The notes beneath the pieces were generated by a model. It was not told where the DNA came from and did not search any database. It worked only from the letters and a program-made list of their open reading frames with translations. Source: Phaseolus vulgaris (taxonomy: Eukaryota > Streptophyta > Magnoliopsida > Fabales > Fabaceae). Taken from it: 64,000 nucleotides of DNA. The position numbers and the translations under genes were made by a program. The stretch lies in assembly GCF_000499845.2 (NCBI RefSeq), contig NC_023749.2, positions 42,244,658 through 42,308,657 of the forward strand, read 5' to 3'. Shown here one piece after another: positions 48,021 through 60,367 of the stretch (position 1 is its first letter; every line of letters begins with the position of its first letter).

Positions 48021-51000
48021 CATGAAATTATTTATTTACATACCGATTATTACAGATACAAATTCATATGTAAAGTGAACGTTATATACATATATTTTCA
48101 TACGGATTTGATTCAGTATGTAAATAGACATTACATACAATTTTTTACATATGTAAACCAAAAGTGATGACATACGAAATTAATCAGTTTGTAATTTTGA
48201 CACCATGAAACAAGAATAATTAAATATGGATTATATCAGTATATAACGTATTACATATTTAATTAAAAAAATAGAAATAGTTACATACAAATTATATCCA
48301 AATCCACTATGAAATCGAAAGCCAAACCTTGAAAGTCTTCAAAGCCAATCGAAACCCATTGTCCAAATTTCCCTTATCTTTAAGAAATCGAAACCAATTG
48401 CCAAACCTCACAATGAACCTCATTCCCAAACCACGCATTTCTTCTAGCTCCATTCATCATTTCTTCTAGCTCCATTCGCAACCTTAGCTTTTGCAATCAC
48501 CGTGTCATTGTTGGAAGGTGAAAGATTTGGAAAAAAAAATTTAGTGAGATTGGAGGTGAAGGAGTGTGGAACATCATACTCAGGTATTTTTTTCAACACT
48601 TATTTTGAGGTTTTTCATGATGAAAATGGAATAGAAAACAATTTTAGGATTTAATAAAATGGAAAAACAAAATAAGGTTACAGGGAATCGAAATATTTTG
48701 ATGCATTCACACAATACCAGGACTACTAAGGGACCATAATCTGGTTATGGTTCAATATTTATCCCAATTAGTCAATATAATTTGTGAAGTTTTATTTGCA
48801 CTGATTGTAATCCTTAATTTTATTTGTAAAGGTATTTGGTGGCAGAAGGTGCAACAACTAAGCACAGGAACTTAAAAAGACAAGATTACTCAAAATTTAG
48901 TTTTCCACAATGTATTTATGCATTTTCCCCATTTTGATTGCCTAAAGTGATGAACTTTTCTTGTATGCTTGACAAGTAACACTAAATTTCATGTAAAGTT
49001 GAGGCTTTTTTTGATCCTTGATAAAGTCTCTCTTTCTCTTTATAGCACATGCTACTGGCTCAATTTGCTTTATGAAACTACTCATGTAGTTGAAGATAGC
49101 TCATGAACAACACCATATATTATTCACTACGAATTCTTATGTTAGTTTGGTAGTTTGCAAAATTTCCATTTGATATACATTTGTCTGCATACCCTTTCCC
49201 CTAGAATAATTTATATCCAGCCACGTTTTTTATGAATACTTATTGTGGATGTTGAATACTGATCTGATCACCTGTTTATCACAACTTAGTTATGTACCGA
49301 TTGGCGCAGAAAGGAAGGAATAAGTAATTTGCATAAACCTACTTTGATATTAGTGTTCCTATTCTACATTTCATAACATTGACACTTTCCATTTACCCTT
49401 GCATCATTAGACTTATTTGTCGTTAAACTTATTCGTTGTTAAGAGCCTACTACTTCAATCAAATGCCTTAATTTATTTATTATTACTTAGTAAATCTTCA
49501 CAAAGAAGTCATAGTTAATTGCCATTTCTCACGGCTGATCTTAGGAGATGGAAAATTACTCTAGATACTAAGGTAGTGTTTGGTTACGACAATACTTTTG
49601 AATCATGCTTTTTCTCTAATATAACGATGGAAAGAGTGAGGATTCCAAATCTATGCTAAAATCTAATTGAAAATGAATGTGATCTAAAATTTTGTAACTG
49701 CTGCTGGAGTTTTGAATTCCTTTTTTTTTTTTTTTTCCATTTGATTTGTTTACTCTTATGAATAATTACGAAGATAGCCTCAAATTATTTTTAAGGATTG
49801 TGTCACCTAAATTCTTTCAAACACATGTATGTATGGGGTATAACTAATCTTGATTTTGTAATTCTCCTATGGTCAATCATAATAGGTTAAGTACCATGTT
49901 GGTTCTTGTAATTTGTGTATTTCATACTCAGCTCATAAAGACAACTATCATATATTATTCTTTAGTTGTTTTAACATTGTCTTCTGCTCATAAACTCGTG
50001 CAAATTGTGAAAGCTATTGTATGTTATTTTTGTGGTGTTCTCTATTTTGCTAATTGATATGTGTGCTTTTATCCTCTAGGGCTTACTGAAGCTTGGTAGT
50101 CAGGATGAATTGCACGAGCCATGACCACTTTGTAATTTTTTGATCATTTTCGAATTGTTTGATGCATTTATTGTCAATATTATTGAAACCAGTGTTCTTA
50201 TGTTATTCAAATGTATTGGCAAGTTTTTTCTTTAGTGGGTTTTGTTATATCATTTTGATAATTCAATACTAATTATTTGTAGTTGTTGTCAATCAAATCT
50301 GGTTTGCATCTTTGCTCTGAGGCTACTCTGATGTTTGCAATGTGTTGCTGGAACATAATTGTATTCACCATGTACTGAATTACAGTTGTAGAAACAACTT
50401 CTACATGTGTCATTTTAGTTTTTCAGTTGAAAACACAATGATTTTTTTGTTATATCTGTGATCAACTGGCTGTGTTACTATCTAAAATATCTGTATATCA
50501 GCTGAAATTATTGTTTTTTTGTTTGTCTTGGAGCTCTAAATTTGATTTATTTTTTCCTAATCCTGGTCACAATATAGAGGTCAGGAAGAATTTAAGAAAG
50601 AAAAATTTGTAATTACCAAATCTTGTGACCTCTATTATTGAATTTATTTTTTACATAATATTCATAGTGACACTCAAAGTCCAAGAAATTTTTTGGGAGC
50701 CATAATTACATGAATAATCAATGAGCATGTCTACCACTATTGTCATTTAAAATTTCTCCACTGAAACATTTTGGTTCCATGCCTCTAGACTCTAGGAGAT
50801 CCCAATGTTTACTTAATGTGCACAATTGGTTTTTAAAGCTTTGAATCAAGCATAACTTTTTTCTCAACGTGCACAACTCAATTTCTATTTTCTCAGTAAA
50901 TTGACGTGAGGAATTGATGCTCTCATTGAATTTCGCATTCTTTACACTTAAATTCATGATTCCTAGAACATTCAACTAAACCTCAATCAGTCTAATATGA

Positions 51001-51954
51001 AAATATCCTATTGTTTACCCTTGTGAATGGTTGTTGTTTCTTGCAGGAAGTAACTACAGAGGTACTTTAGAAGTTGGAAACACGTGAAACATCAACTCTA
51101 TTCATTGAGGTATGATTTCCTAACAATGGGAAACATCTTGTTTCTACTTGATTAAGTATCACTTGATCCTACAATATTAATAGTATAATAATTTTTAAAG
51201 AAATCCAAATTAACAGTTTAAAAAATAACGACTTTATTTTTTCTTTCAAGTTAATACACACTAATGTTTGTTTATCTATGAAAGATAATTGAAATTTAAA
51301 AAAAGAAAGTGGAAAGACAGGTCATTCTTATGCGATTGAGACTTAATATGATGAAAAATATGAGTAATCTCCGAATCCTAAGATTAAAGCTTTTGCTTTT
51401 GGATTTATTTCATTACTACTTAATCTTTTGTACCTTTAATGGCAGAATAAGCATTCTATTTGTGAATTGGCATGATTTGAGGTATGTAACTATGTTGTTG
51501 AATTTCCGAAATCATATGTATGATCTTTCTTTTTCTTATCTAATGTAATAGTTAAGTTGATGAAAAGAGAAGTTAGATTGATAGAAGCTTTGGTCTTAGG
51601 CTGATGGTAATTCATGCATGGATCAGTAATCTATATCTGTTTCCTAAAATGAATTCCTTCTTCAAAGTTCAAATTGGATGGTATCAAGGATTGTTGAGTT
51701 CAAATTGGATGGTATCAATGATTGTTGAGTGTAGCTTTTCAGGAATCTTGAATACTTCATGTACTGGACAAGAGTGCTTGTGTGCTCGGGACCTCGGTCT
51801 AAGTATTTGGGTATGGTCAGCTTGACTTTGAGTCTAAAAGCGGATTATGGGCTCGGCTCAGTTTCGTTGGTAAGCCTAGTGAGGAATAATTATAATAGAG
51901 AAAATAATAAGTTTGATCATATATTAATATAAAGTTGTTAGTTAAATACATATG

Positions 51955-51957
<3 letters not shown>
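48021..51957. other. Gene-poor intergenic stretch
   Basis: From 48020 to 48300 there are repeated variants of ACATACAAATT/TTACATACAA that may be subterminal CACTA DNA. An 85-codon - strand frame (50718-50975) with coiled-coil-like composition (QFTEKIEIELCTLRKKL) is unassigned. A short duplication, TTCAAATTGGATGGTATCAA, occurs at 51668-51687 and 51699-51718. Nothing else recognised. Confidence 0.4.

Positions 51958-51989
<32 letters not shown>
51958..51989 (+). repeat. (TA)n microsatellite
   Basis: About 15 uninterrupted TA units. Confidence 0.95.
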
Positions 51990-51993
<4 letters not shown>

Positions 51994-52129
51994 ATCAGCA
52001 AAGAATTAAATGAAATTAAAAGGGACACTTCAGGGATGAATAGAATAGAATATATGTGAATATATGCACAGAGCTGTTAGTTAATATATGCATAAAGTTG
52101 TTGGTTGAAGATATAAAGTTGTTAAATAA

Positions 52130-52612
52130 GTAGAAATCACCTGAGAATAAAGGTGCACGAGATTCTCTTCTGTTGTTAGCACCATGAGTAAAGGTGCCCA
52201 TGGACAAAATATTTTTCTGTTGTTAGCACCCAAACAAGAAAGGTGCACTTGAGCAAGTGGTTTTCTGTTATTATTTTATGCTTTCAATAGAGATTATATT
52301 CTCGTGAGTGAAAGTTGTTAGAGGAATAACTATAAAAGGGGATTGAGACCCTCGATAAAGTATGTTGTTTCTGAGTATTCGAGACTGAAACTTATTATTA
52401 TTTTTTATGCTGTTTCTGAGTACTAGAGACTGAAACTGATTATTATATTGTATGCTCTCACTGACTTGATCATCGGAGTGTGATGAATTGGTAGAGCCCT
52501 TTCTATCTCAGCAAAGCGTTATTCTAGTGCACCAAGAGGAGACAGATTAGAAGCGGAGCTTGCCCATCTAGTGAACCTGTAGGTCAACCAGCAAGAACAC
52601 TCCACTACTAAG
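52130..52612 (+). repeat. LTR fragment, family C
   Basis: Collinear with 8395-8930 and in the same orientation: AGCACCATGAGTA, TTTTCTGTTATTATTTTATG, ACTATAAAAGGGGA (TATA-like), GTATGTTGTTTCTGAGTA, ACTTGATCATCGGAGTGT, GTCAACC-GCAAGAACA. An internal part (TGTTTCTGAGTA...GAGACTGAAACT) is duplicated at about 52366-52440. No coding region adjoins. Confidence 0.6.
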
Positions 52613-53639
52613 CTTTTGTTTGATAACGTTCGTACTTCTCTACTAAGTTCATTCTTGGCTCCTAAGTTCCTTTTTGTTTGCATTTTTGGTTCTGCTTAAG
52701 TTGGTTATTGCTTCTGCTAACTTGGAGATTGATTTTGTGTTTCATTTAAATGGTTCTTTGTGTTTAGATTGAGCTGCTTCAGAGGTTAGAGGTTGTAAGA
52801 GGACTTTTTGTATTGATTGAAAGGTTAGATTTAAGAGTTGATACTATAATAATTTGAAGAAATTGCATGATCTGAATTCGTTTAATCTAAATCTGATACA
52901 TTCATTTCAGTTTGAGTTGAAATTTTTGTTGGCATGAACTTCTTTAGGTTCACATTAGTTCTTAGACTCAAACTGTTTTTTCACATCAGTTCTTACCCAA
53001 TTTGGATTGGTTTTTATGGATTTTTTGCTCCGCCAGATTTCTAGAAGTCTGAACCAGTGATATGACAAATTCTAGTGCAATATCTAGTTTTATTTTAATA
53101 GTTATGCTTAGTCTGAATCATTGAGATTGATCATGTTTCTATTTAGATTAAGGTTTTGATTCAATTCCATCATTGTCTCTCTCTTCACCCATATGTTGTG
53201 CTTGTAATCATGATATAGTTTTACGTGTCTACAAATACAACAAGTCATGCATGTTCTTTCATTTGACATTTTGATGGAGGAAAAGGGGTGTTTAAAAGCT
53301 TCATCCTTTTTATATCTAAGATGTATGTTTTTTCTAAATACTTTCCGAGAGAAAAGCCCCCTATTTTCATGAATTACACGAGCCATTTCGTAGTTAGATC
53401 TATGTTAAATGAGTTATATAGGGTGGATTTACCTAAAGTAGGGGAAAATGTCATGTACTTTTGGACAATTTGTTTATTTGCAGTTACTCTATTGCAGTTT
53501 TCAAAATGTTAGGTGTAGTATAGTGTTATATAATAAGATAAGTGCAGTATAGTGTTTTCAACACATTATTCAAAAGAAAGCATTAAACCAAAATATCTTA
53601 GCTGAAATAAAACTTGAGATTTGTCGCGTTCCACGTTCG
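52613..53639. other. Intergenic, no gene assigned
   Basis: A 92-codon - strand frame (53108-53386) with CMTCCICRHVK has no recognised family. Nothing else seen. Confidence 0.35.
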
Positions 53640-53985
53640 AGAAATGGTTCCCTCCTTTAAGGTTTCTAGCCTATACACTTAATTCCCAGGCTACTCTCGT
53701 AGCACTTCCGCACCGTCTTCTATTCAGATTTTATTGTAATAACTCCTCCCTCAGAAGAAGGAAGCTTCATCTTCATATGAGTCGTTGAGGCCACCACACC
53801 CAATTTGTTCAGGGAAGGTCGCCCCAAAAGCAAATTGTAAGTGGATGACACGTTAACAACGATGTACCTGATGGGGATCGTCCTTGACGAGATATCATAA
53901 AAAAGGGTCGTCCTTAGCTCAATGTATCCTCGTACTTCTACGTGATCTCCCACGAAGCCGACCAAGCACCCATCTGATGCAGACC
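53640..53985 (-). pseudogene. Tat-lineage gypsy aspartic protease fragment
   Basis: On the - strand: LVGFVGDHVEVRGYIELRTT, IRYIVVNVSSTYNLLLGRPS, TTHMKMKLPSSEGGVITIK, then a stop and KTVRKCYESSLG. These are the flap and C-terminal part of the Tat-type protease domain; the active-site Asp lies upstream and is missing. The fragment is joined to a family A LTR piece at about 53985, so this end was rearranged. Its LTR is at 54157-55103. Confidence 0.8.
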
Positions 53986-54156
53986 AAACCAACAAGGAGA
54001 TGACCAAGGATGCTAATTTACACAATGAGAAGTCATCTCAAAGTAGAGATCACACTAGAGGGAGAATTGGACAATGACCAGAGCATTTAAAGTTCTTCCT
54101 GCTGGTCTCTTTAATAATTAGAATGAACCTTTATCAAACAATCATAAATAAGCCTT
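53985..54156 (+). repeat. Family A LTR fragment (5' end)
   Basis: Matches the start of the family A LTR at 42440-43420: AACAAGGAGATGACCAA, ATGAGAAGTCATCTCAA and AAAGTTCTTCCTGCTGGTC. It is wedged between the Tat protease fragment and the Tat LTR in opposite orientation to them. Confidence 0.65.
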
Positions 54157-55103
54157 TGTTCCTGCCAGTTGACTCGATTGCCTTCGCATGTCTACGATGA
54201 TCACAAGCCCAATTATCCCTGCCTTCGTTCGTGCCTTTCTTCGATCAAACACCTGAAAATACAAAGACAAAAGGCACCCTAGAGGCTGTTTGCACTCTGA
54301 CGCTCAAGTCAATCTTAGGGCTAGGAAACACCGAAACTTAGCTGAAAGCTCTCTGTGTGTACTTGCGTAATTGTTGTGTAAAAAATTGTGTACCTTATTA
54401 GGTTTGTTACTTCCCTTTATATACTCTAAGATTTCCGCTGTTTCCGCTAACCGCAATTAGGGTTACTGAGGGTGTGCCTTAGCGCCGCTATCACCCACTT
54501 TTAGGGCAATCTAGCGCGTAAGGCTTCCTTACTGAAGTGCAACCTCTAACGGGATGACCACCTGGGTACCAACTTGTGCACCTAATCTCTGGGGCCATCC
54601 GTCCTGGGAGTGCCCTAGTTGTTCACGTGCCATGCATGCAGTCTACCCCTGGAACGTAACCCTCTCGGGCTTTATCTCTTCTAGTGGCTCTTTACTTGTG
54701 TTACGCCTGAACACGTCATCCACACCACACGCACGTGCCCCCCGCGATCTAGGCTCCTCCCTTACTAATAACTGGTGTGTTGTCTGGGATCCACCTCTCG
54801 TGGCCCAGCTCCGCTGTTTGACTTGCCGAGGTCCGAGAACACGTCAACATATCTTGATGACCGAGGCCTGACTACTCCTCGATCCTCTGGGCGTACTACT
54901 TGCGAGGTACTTTGGGCGTACTGCTTGTGAGGTACTTTGGGCGTACTGCTTGTGGAACCCACCTTACATGACCGAGGCCTGACCACTCCTCGACACCCTG
55001 GGCGTGTCGTCTGCAAGGCGCAAGCCCATGCCGCTCGTGGGACCCAACTTATGTGGCCCCACGTCTACTAGCAGTCAACGACGTCCGAGGACTGGTCGGT
55101 ACA
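54157..55103 (-). repeat. Tat-type gypsy LTR
   Basis: On the - strand it runs from TGTACCGACCAG to GGCAGGAACA (947 bp), the same family as the solo LTR at 9298-10155, with TATATAAAGGGAAG as core promoter. An internal stretch at about 54885-54960 repeats TACTTTGGGCGTACTGCTTG. The flanking five bases (GCCTT and ACACT on the + strand) do not match, so it is not a simple solo LTR. Confidence 0.85.
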
Positions 55104-56956
55104 ACACTTAAGGAAAGCAATCAAACAATGATACAAAAACTGTTACATAATTTTAACCGATTGAAATTACGTTTTAATCGGTTGTTTATACCAGTAACAG
55201 AAACAAAATTAACACAAACAATTATAAGGAGTTTAGAGAAAGAGAGATTTACACAACAAGTTTATACCGGTTCACTTAACCTTGAGCTACATCCAGTTCT
55301 CAGAACAACCTCTGAGTTCCACTAGTAATCAAATCCATATTACACCACAAAGAGGTGACCTTGAAAACCACAAGACCCACTCATCCTCTTTGCAACCCTA
55401 CACACCTCAAGTCGAAACACCCTCTAACTTTGTAGGATTTCACACACTTACAGTTGTAGTGAAAGAACAATTACAAGAACTTTGAAAGGGATAGAAAACA
55501 CCTGAGATTATACTAAACAGGAAGTCCTATAATTAGATCTTGTACCAGTGCAAAGCTTTAACAACAATCTTGCAAAACCTTTGAAAATTTCTTTCAAAAT
55601 CAAATCTCAATCTCTATTTCAAACTGTGTAAAACTTGTTAAACTCGTTATTTTGTTTTGAAAGAAAGAGTATATTTATAGCACTTGAAATCTAGCCGTTT
55701 AAGGCAACATTAATGAGCTAAACCAATTTTGATCACATTCAAAAAAGTTAAAACAGGTTTTCAAAATACTCTTATGAAAACACACATTTAACCGGTTGAA
55801 ACCACGATTTAAATGGTTGAATGAGTCAGGTAGTTACATAACCAATTCAAAAAACAGTTTCGAAACCTTTAAGCCAGCTAAGTGACAAACAACCGATTAT
55901 ATCGACAAATCAACCGGTTGTTTTCCCTTTGCTTGGAAAAACACTTTGTTTCTTTAAAATAGTTTGGTTAAGCTTTGTGAAAGGATTAAGAACTGATCTT
56001 AACATAGATTCTAAACACCCTAATCTAAACCCAAACAAAAAGCATCACAGCTTCAAGCTTTAACTTGGATTTGAAACATCAAAGCTCCCACTAGCGCAGA
56101 AATGCTAATCAAATGCGGCTATTTTACATTTACAAATGCGGCTATAGAGCCGCATTTGATCAGAACGCAGTTGTAAATCAGAGAAATACAAATGCGGCTA
56201 TAGAGCCGCATTTGTAAATGCGATTTACGAATGCGGTTATTTGAAATAGCCGCATTTGTATATTCTTCTGAATGAGTTGGGGTTTTAGAGGCACGTTGTT
56301 GGTGAAGAGTGGAAGGGGAGAAGAGGAAACACGGCAGGGACGGCGAGTGCGGCGACGAAAGCAGTGGCGGAGCAACGAAAGCGAAATGTGACAGCGGCGG
56401 AAGCAATGGAACTACACCTTCAAAATGCAGAGCGAAACCCATTAAAAACGAAAGCAACATGGAAAGCGAAAGCCATTGGAGTTCAATGCAGTTGTTAAGG
56501 GCAATGGAAATAAGAGAATGAGGGGCAATGCTGTTACGTACCTTCGAAAATGAAGAACTTCGCAACCAGAGAAAACGAAGAACAGATATGAGCGCAAACA
56601 GAGAATGAACGAAACTGTTGAGCGAGTAAAATTTTTAGGGTAAAAACCATTTACAAATGCGGCTAAACGTAAAAACCGCATTTGTAAATCAAGCTTTTTG
56701 ATTTACAAATGCGGCTATTTGAATAACCGCATTTGTAAATCAAGCGCTTCGATTTACAAATGCAGCTATTACTTTTAGCCGCATTTGTAAATGGAAGCTC
56801 TTGATTTACAAATGCGGTAATTTAAATAACCGCATTTGTAAATCAAAATAATTTCAAAAATGCCACTGCGTTTTTTACGAATGCGTTTAAGCGCCGAACC
56901 GCATTAAATAAGGAGCGCTCTTTTCTTATTTTTGTACTAGTGTCCCATGCTCAACA
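55104..56956 (-). repeat. Sirevirus-like 3' LTR, truncated and split by a CACTA element
   Basis: On the - strand it starts TGTTGAGCATGGGAGC at 56956, directly after a purine-rich tract (AAATAAGGGGATAA) as a 3' LTR should. It is interrupted by the CACTA insertion (56089-56942) and continues through a TATAAATATACTC promoter (near 55670) and GGATGTAGCTCAAGG to 55104. There it is cut by the Tat LTR before its own CA end. It shares GGATGTAGCTCA and GTGAACC-GTATAA with the solo LTR at 58609-60362. Confidence 0.72.
56089..56942. mobile_element. Non-autonomous CACTA transposon, TSD TCC
   Basis: The left end is CACTAGCGCAGAAATG and the right end TATTTTTGTACTAGTG. The 3-bp duplication TCC is at 56086-56088 and 56943-56945. 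Subterminal arrays of TTTACAAATGCGGCTAT and its complement occur at both ends (56120-56270 and 56650-56850). Removing the 854 bp rejoins the LTR sequence across the site. No transposase is present. The interior 56280-56640 is GC-richer with longer open frames on both strands and may be captured host sequence. Confidence 0.93.
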
Positions 56957-57390
56957 TTATCCCCTTATTTGATGGAGACAAATCCTTGGGATGATTTTTG
57001 GAATGTTCTTGTTTACAATCTGTACAACCTACATTCATGAGCAAACACAAAAACACATGGTAATCTATTCCGATCAAATAAGCACCAGAAAACCAGTTCT
57101 CACTAGGTGATTTCCAAAGAGGAACATCAGCCAAATCAGATGAGAGACCAACAAACATACACAGGTGCAAAGACAGATAAACAATCAGTTATTTTGCAGG
57201 AATAACTGGTTGAAATTTTGTATAAGAGTTTTCAACAGTTTAGAAACTTCAAATTTAAACCAGTTAAACAGTTTATAGCAATAATGTTCAAAGCAGTAAA
57301 TAAGAACATTGCAGAACCAACTTCTCCCCTTATTTGTCTCATCAAATAGACAAAAGGAAGAATTAAAACAACATGAAGAGAAAAAATTGT
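56957..57390 (-). other. Sirevirus-like 3' untranslated region
   Basis: On the - strand this lies between the env-like frame and the 3' LTR, ending in the purine tract at 56957-56970. It has no coding features. Confidence 0.5.
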
Positions 57391-58602
57391 TCAAAAACTT
57401 AAACCAGAAATTTTAAAGGAAGGATCGTTCTCCCTCTCGAATTGTAGTTCCATAATCTGATTTTGAACCTCTTCAATTTGTTCATCCAGGGTGGAGAAAC
57501 GTGAATCCATATTATAAAACCTTAACTCATACAAGTCATGGAGATTCCTTTCATTCTCAGCAAAGGTGTCCATGCGGTTGATCATCTATCTTTCAAAAGG
57601 AGACATTGTGGTCATCCTTTCTCCCATGTAAGCATCATTGTGATCAGCCTCTTGAGTCTCAACAGGTTCATCTTGTGTTGCTGCTTCTTCATGTTCATCA
57701 CTCTCATTTGTTGCACTTGGGCCAGCTTGATCACCATCCTTGCTTACCCATCTCCCACCAATTTTAGTAAACCCTATTTTGCTTAGGGATCCACAGTTAA
57801 TCTCACTTGAGGGCTTGATAATCCCAGCTAGCTCCCCTTCTATGTCCACTTCAAAATAGGAAAGAAACTTAGAGATTAAAATATCATAGGGATAGTGGAA
57901 ATCACATAACCTCATGAACTTTTGCATATGCTCTTTGATGGTGTGGATCCAATTGATCCTCACTTTGTTCATGATACAATAGATCAACAGTAGACCTTCT
58001 TCAAAAAGAGTGGAGTGATTGCTCCCCCTAGGTGTGATAATTTGTGATACTATGAAGGTTATGAGCCTTTCATCAAGCTTTAACCCTCCAAGTGAAAAAT
58101 TTCTCACTTTGGAAAGGGAATTCTTGAGACAACCTTTGTAGAACTGCATTTTGTTGAATTCTTCAACAATTCCAAGGTTTACTCTATTGATCCTCGGTAC
58201 AGAGGATTTTAATCCAGCCACAGCAGCCCATACATCATTTGTGATGACCATTTCTACACCTTTCACATGAGAAATAAGTGAGTCACCATTGAAATGAAGG
58301 TTAGTGTAAAATACCTTCACCAAATCTGGATAAATGTTTCCAGTGAGTTCAAGGAAATGTTTCAGCCTTTGTTCCTTGAGTAAGCTCCTCACAGTATTCA
58401 TATTTTACTGCTTCATCCATGTAAAGGAGACAAGCTTTGGAGTATTGACACTTTTTCTACTAGTTTCATGTAGGTATTTGTCAATCAATTCTGATTCTCC
58501 AGAGAACCACCCTTCAAGCTTTCCACCACTCCTAACAGCCCTAGTTGTCATTCTCTTAGTAGATGGAGGAGTTCCCATGCCTTTCTTCATGCAATAAAAA
58601 CA
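57391..58602 (-). pseudogene. Sirevirus env-like / putative plant transposon protein
   Basis: One - strand frame runs from the truncated zinc knuckle TCFYCMKKGM (58602-58573) through RMTTRAVRSGGKLEGWF, then LKHFLELTGNIYPDLVKVF, YTNLHFNG, VEMVITNDVWAAVAGLK, IVSQIITPRGSNHSTLFEEG and an acidic tail to a coiled-coil end (STLDEQIEEVQNQIMELQ). The central part resembles the putative plant transposon protein (PF20167-type) domain of legume elements, which in SIRE1-like copia elements sits between pol and the 3' LTR. Two stops, TAA (58405-58407) and TAG (57586-57588), inactivate it. Its position just before the 3' LTR supports the env-like reading. The role of the domain is not established. Confidence 0.65.
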
Positions 58603-58608
58603 TGTAAC

Positions 58609-60362
58609 TGTTGAAGATGGTTGCTGCCCCTTCAAGATTGTGTTTGATGAAGACTTCTATGAACATTTCATTTGTATTTTGCTTTGCTTTAAGTGTGTCT
58701 TAGGTAGTGCTTAGAGGTTGTCTAAGAGTGGGCTTTTTGCTGAGTAACTCACCTCATAACCACTGGCCATGTGATAAGAACAAACATATGTTTTCTTAAA
58801 CTGTTTTTCACATGTCTTACAAAAAACACGTTTACTGCATAAAAATAAATTTGTTCTTTTCTAAATAAACAGATTCATTTTTACACTGATGCCTTGGCTA
58901 AGTCTTGTAAAAATTAGTTTTTGTGCATCATGTATTTTGACTAAGTCTTCTATCTTTCAAAACGACTGAGTTTTAAATAGTTAAACTTTCTCTGTTTTCG
59001 TTTCGAAAAATAAATCTGTTCATCTGTAAATGAATAGATTCTTTTTGTCTCTGGTGCCATGTCAAGCTTAAACGATTTTCAGTTTTATCTCTGCACTAGA
59101 ATGGTTGTTTAAGTGTCCTCACTTAACAAATTCTCTAACTGCTTTTGAAAATAAATCTGTTCATTTTATTTTCAATCTGTTCATTTTATAACAACTTTAA
59201 CTGTTTTTCAAAATTCTGTTATAAGTTGGTTTTCTATAAAATTAAAACTTGTTTATGAGTTTAACAATCGTTCATACATTTGCAAAAACAAGTTTTGATA
59301 GCAGAGAATTAAAAATTTACAAAGGATTAACATTTGTTCTTAAAAGTTTTCGAAAATCACAAAGTGCTTGTTCTTGGTTTGGTTCCAAAAGCTTGGTGTG
59401 AGGTGCTGCTACTGTTCTAACAATCTTGCCTACTGGTTTAAGGCAGATCTTTGTATCCTCAATCAGGTGTAGTCGTTTCACTTCTCAATTCTTGTAATAG
59501 TTTGGTTAAACACTCTTCTTGATAGGTTTTCTTGAAGAGCGTGTGTGAGCTGAAATAGGTTTTTTTCAGCAAGAGTACCTAAGTTCTTGTAGGTTTTAAG
59601 AACAGTGGGAATTGTACTTGGTTGTACTATGTTTTAGTGATTTCCACCTGGTTTTGGTGAAGACTGGATGTAGCTCAGTTGAGTGAACCAGTATAACTGC
59701 TTGTGTTCATTCTCTCTCACTCTCTGCAATTTCGTTTCTGCATAATTGATAAAATAGCAAAGAAATAAATCTGTTCTTTCTGGGCTCAGTTCATACTGTT
59801 CTTAACTTCTGAAAAAGTTGTTTGATTCTGATAAGAACATATTAAACTTGTTAAAAGCCACTGCAACAGATTGACTGTGATAGGTTGCTCAAGAAATTGT
59901 CAAAGCTATTAATTGAATCTTAAACAATTGCTTAAAATTGAAGCTTGTTGTTCTGTGATTCATTGTTCTTAATTTCTGGAAAACTGTTTGATATCAAGAA
60001 GAACACTCATAGTTTGTTAAAAGCCACTGGAACAGGTTGTTTGTAAAGGTTACTCAATTAATTGGTATGCTATCAATTGAACCTTAATCACTTGCTTGAA
60101 ATTGAAGTTTGCTGTTTTGTGGTTCACTGGTTTTAGTTCCAATATCAGTGTGTGTGCATCTGGAAAATTGATCTGCATAATCTTGTGATTAACCTTGCTG
60201 TATAAACGTTTTTCAAACAAAAACAGTGCTGAAATAAATCTGTTCATTTTCACATAAATCGATTTATTTTCTGTAAACTGTGTTAAACACTGTTTCTGCG
60301 AGAAAGTTTTAAAAGGTCAATTCACCCCCCCTTCTTGAACTTTAGCACTATTAAACCCAACA
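58609..60362 (+). mobile_element. Sirevirus-like solo LTR, TSD GTAAC
   Basis: The segment starts TGTTGAAGATGGTTGC and ends TTAGCACTATTAAACCCAACA's last bases CCCAACA (1754 bp). It is flanked by identical GTAAC at 58604-58608 and 60363-60367. No primer site follows, so it is a solo LTR. It contains GGATGTAGCTCAGTTGAGTG as in the LTR at 55.1-57.0 kb and ends in the C-rich TTCACCCCCCC block typical of these LTRs. It sits in the gag of an older element: removing it joins the gag coil to CFYCMKKG. Confidence 0.93.
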
Positions 60363-60367
60363 GTAAC

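Noticed and set aside
53108..53386. 92-codon frame with a Cys cluster (CMTCCICRH) as a zinc-finger gene
   Set aside because: The Cys/His spacing fits no known finger and no homologous context is visible.
54554..55016. Frames of about 80-105 codons on both strands
   Set aside because: They sit inside the GC-rich Tat LTR and have no pol or gag motif.
56119..56565. 148-codon - strand frame
   Set aside because: It lies inside the CACTA element and runs through its subterminal repeats, so it is not a gene as such; only the centre is of interest.
58405..58635. Start of the env-like frame at 58635
   Set aside because: The first nine codons (58635-58609) lie inside the solo LTR that inserted later; the old frame came from gag across the GTAAC site.
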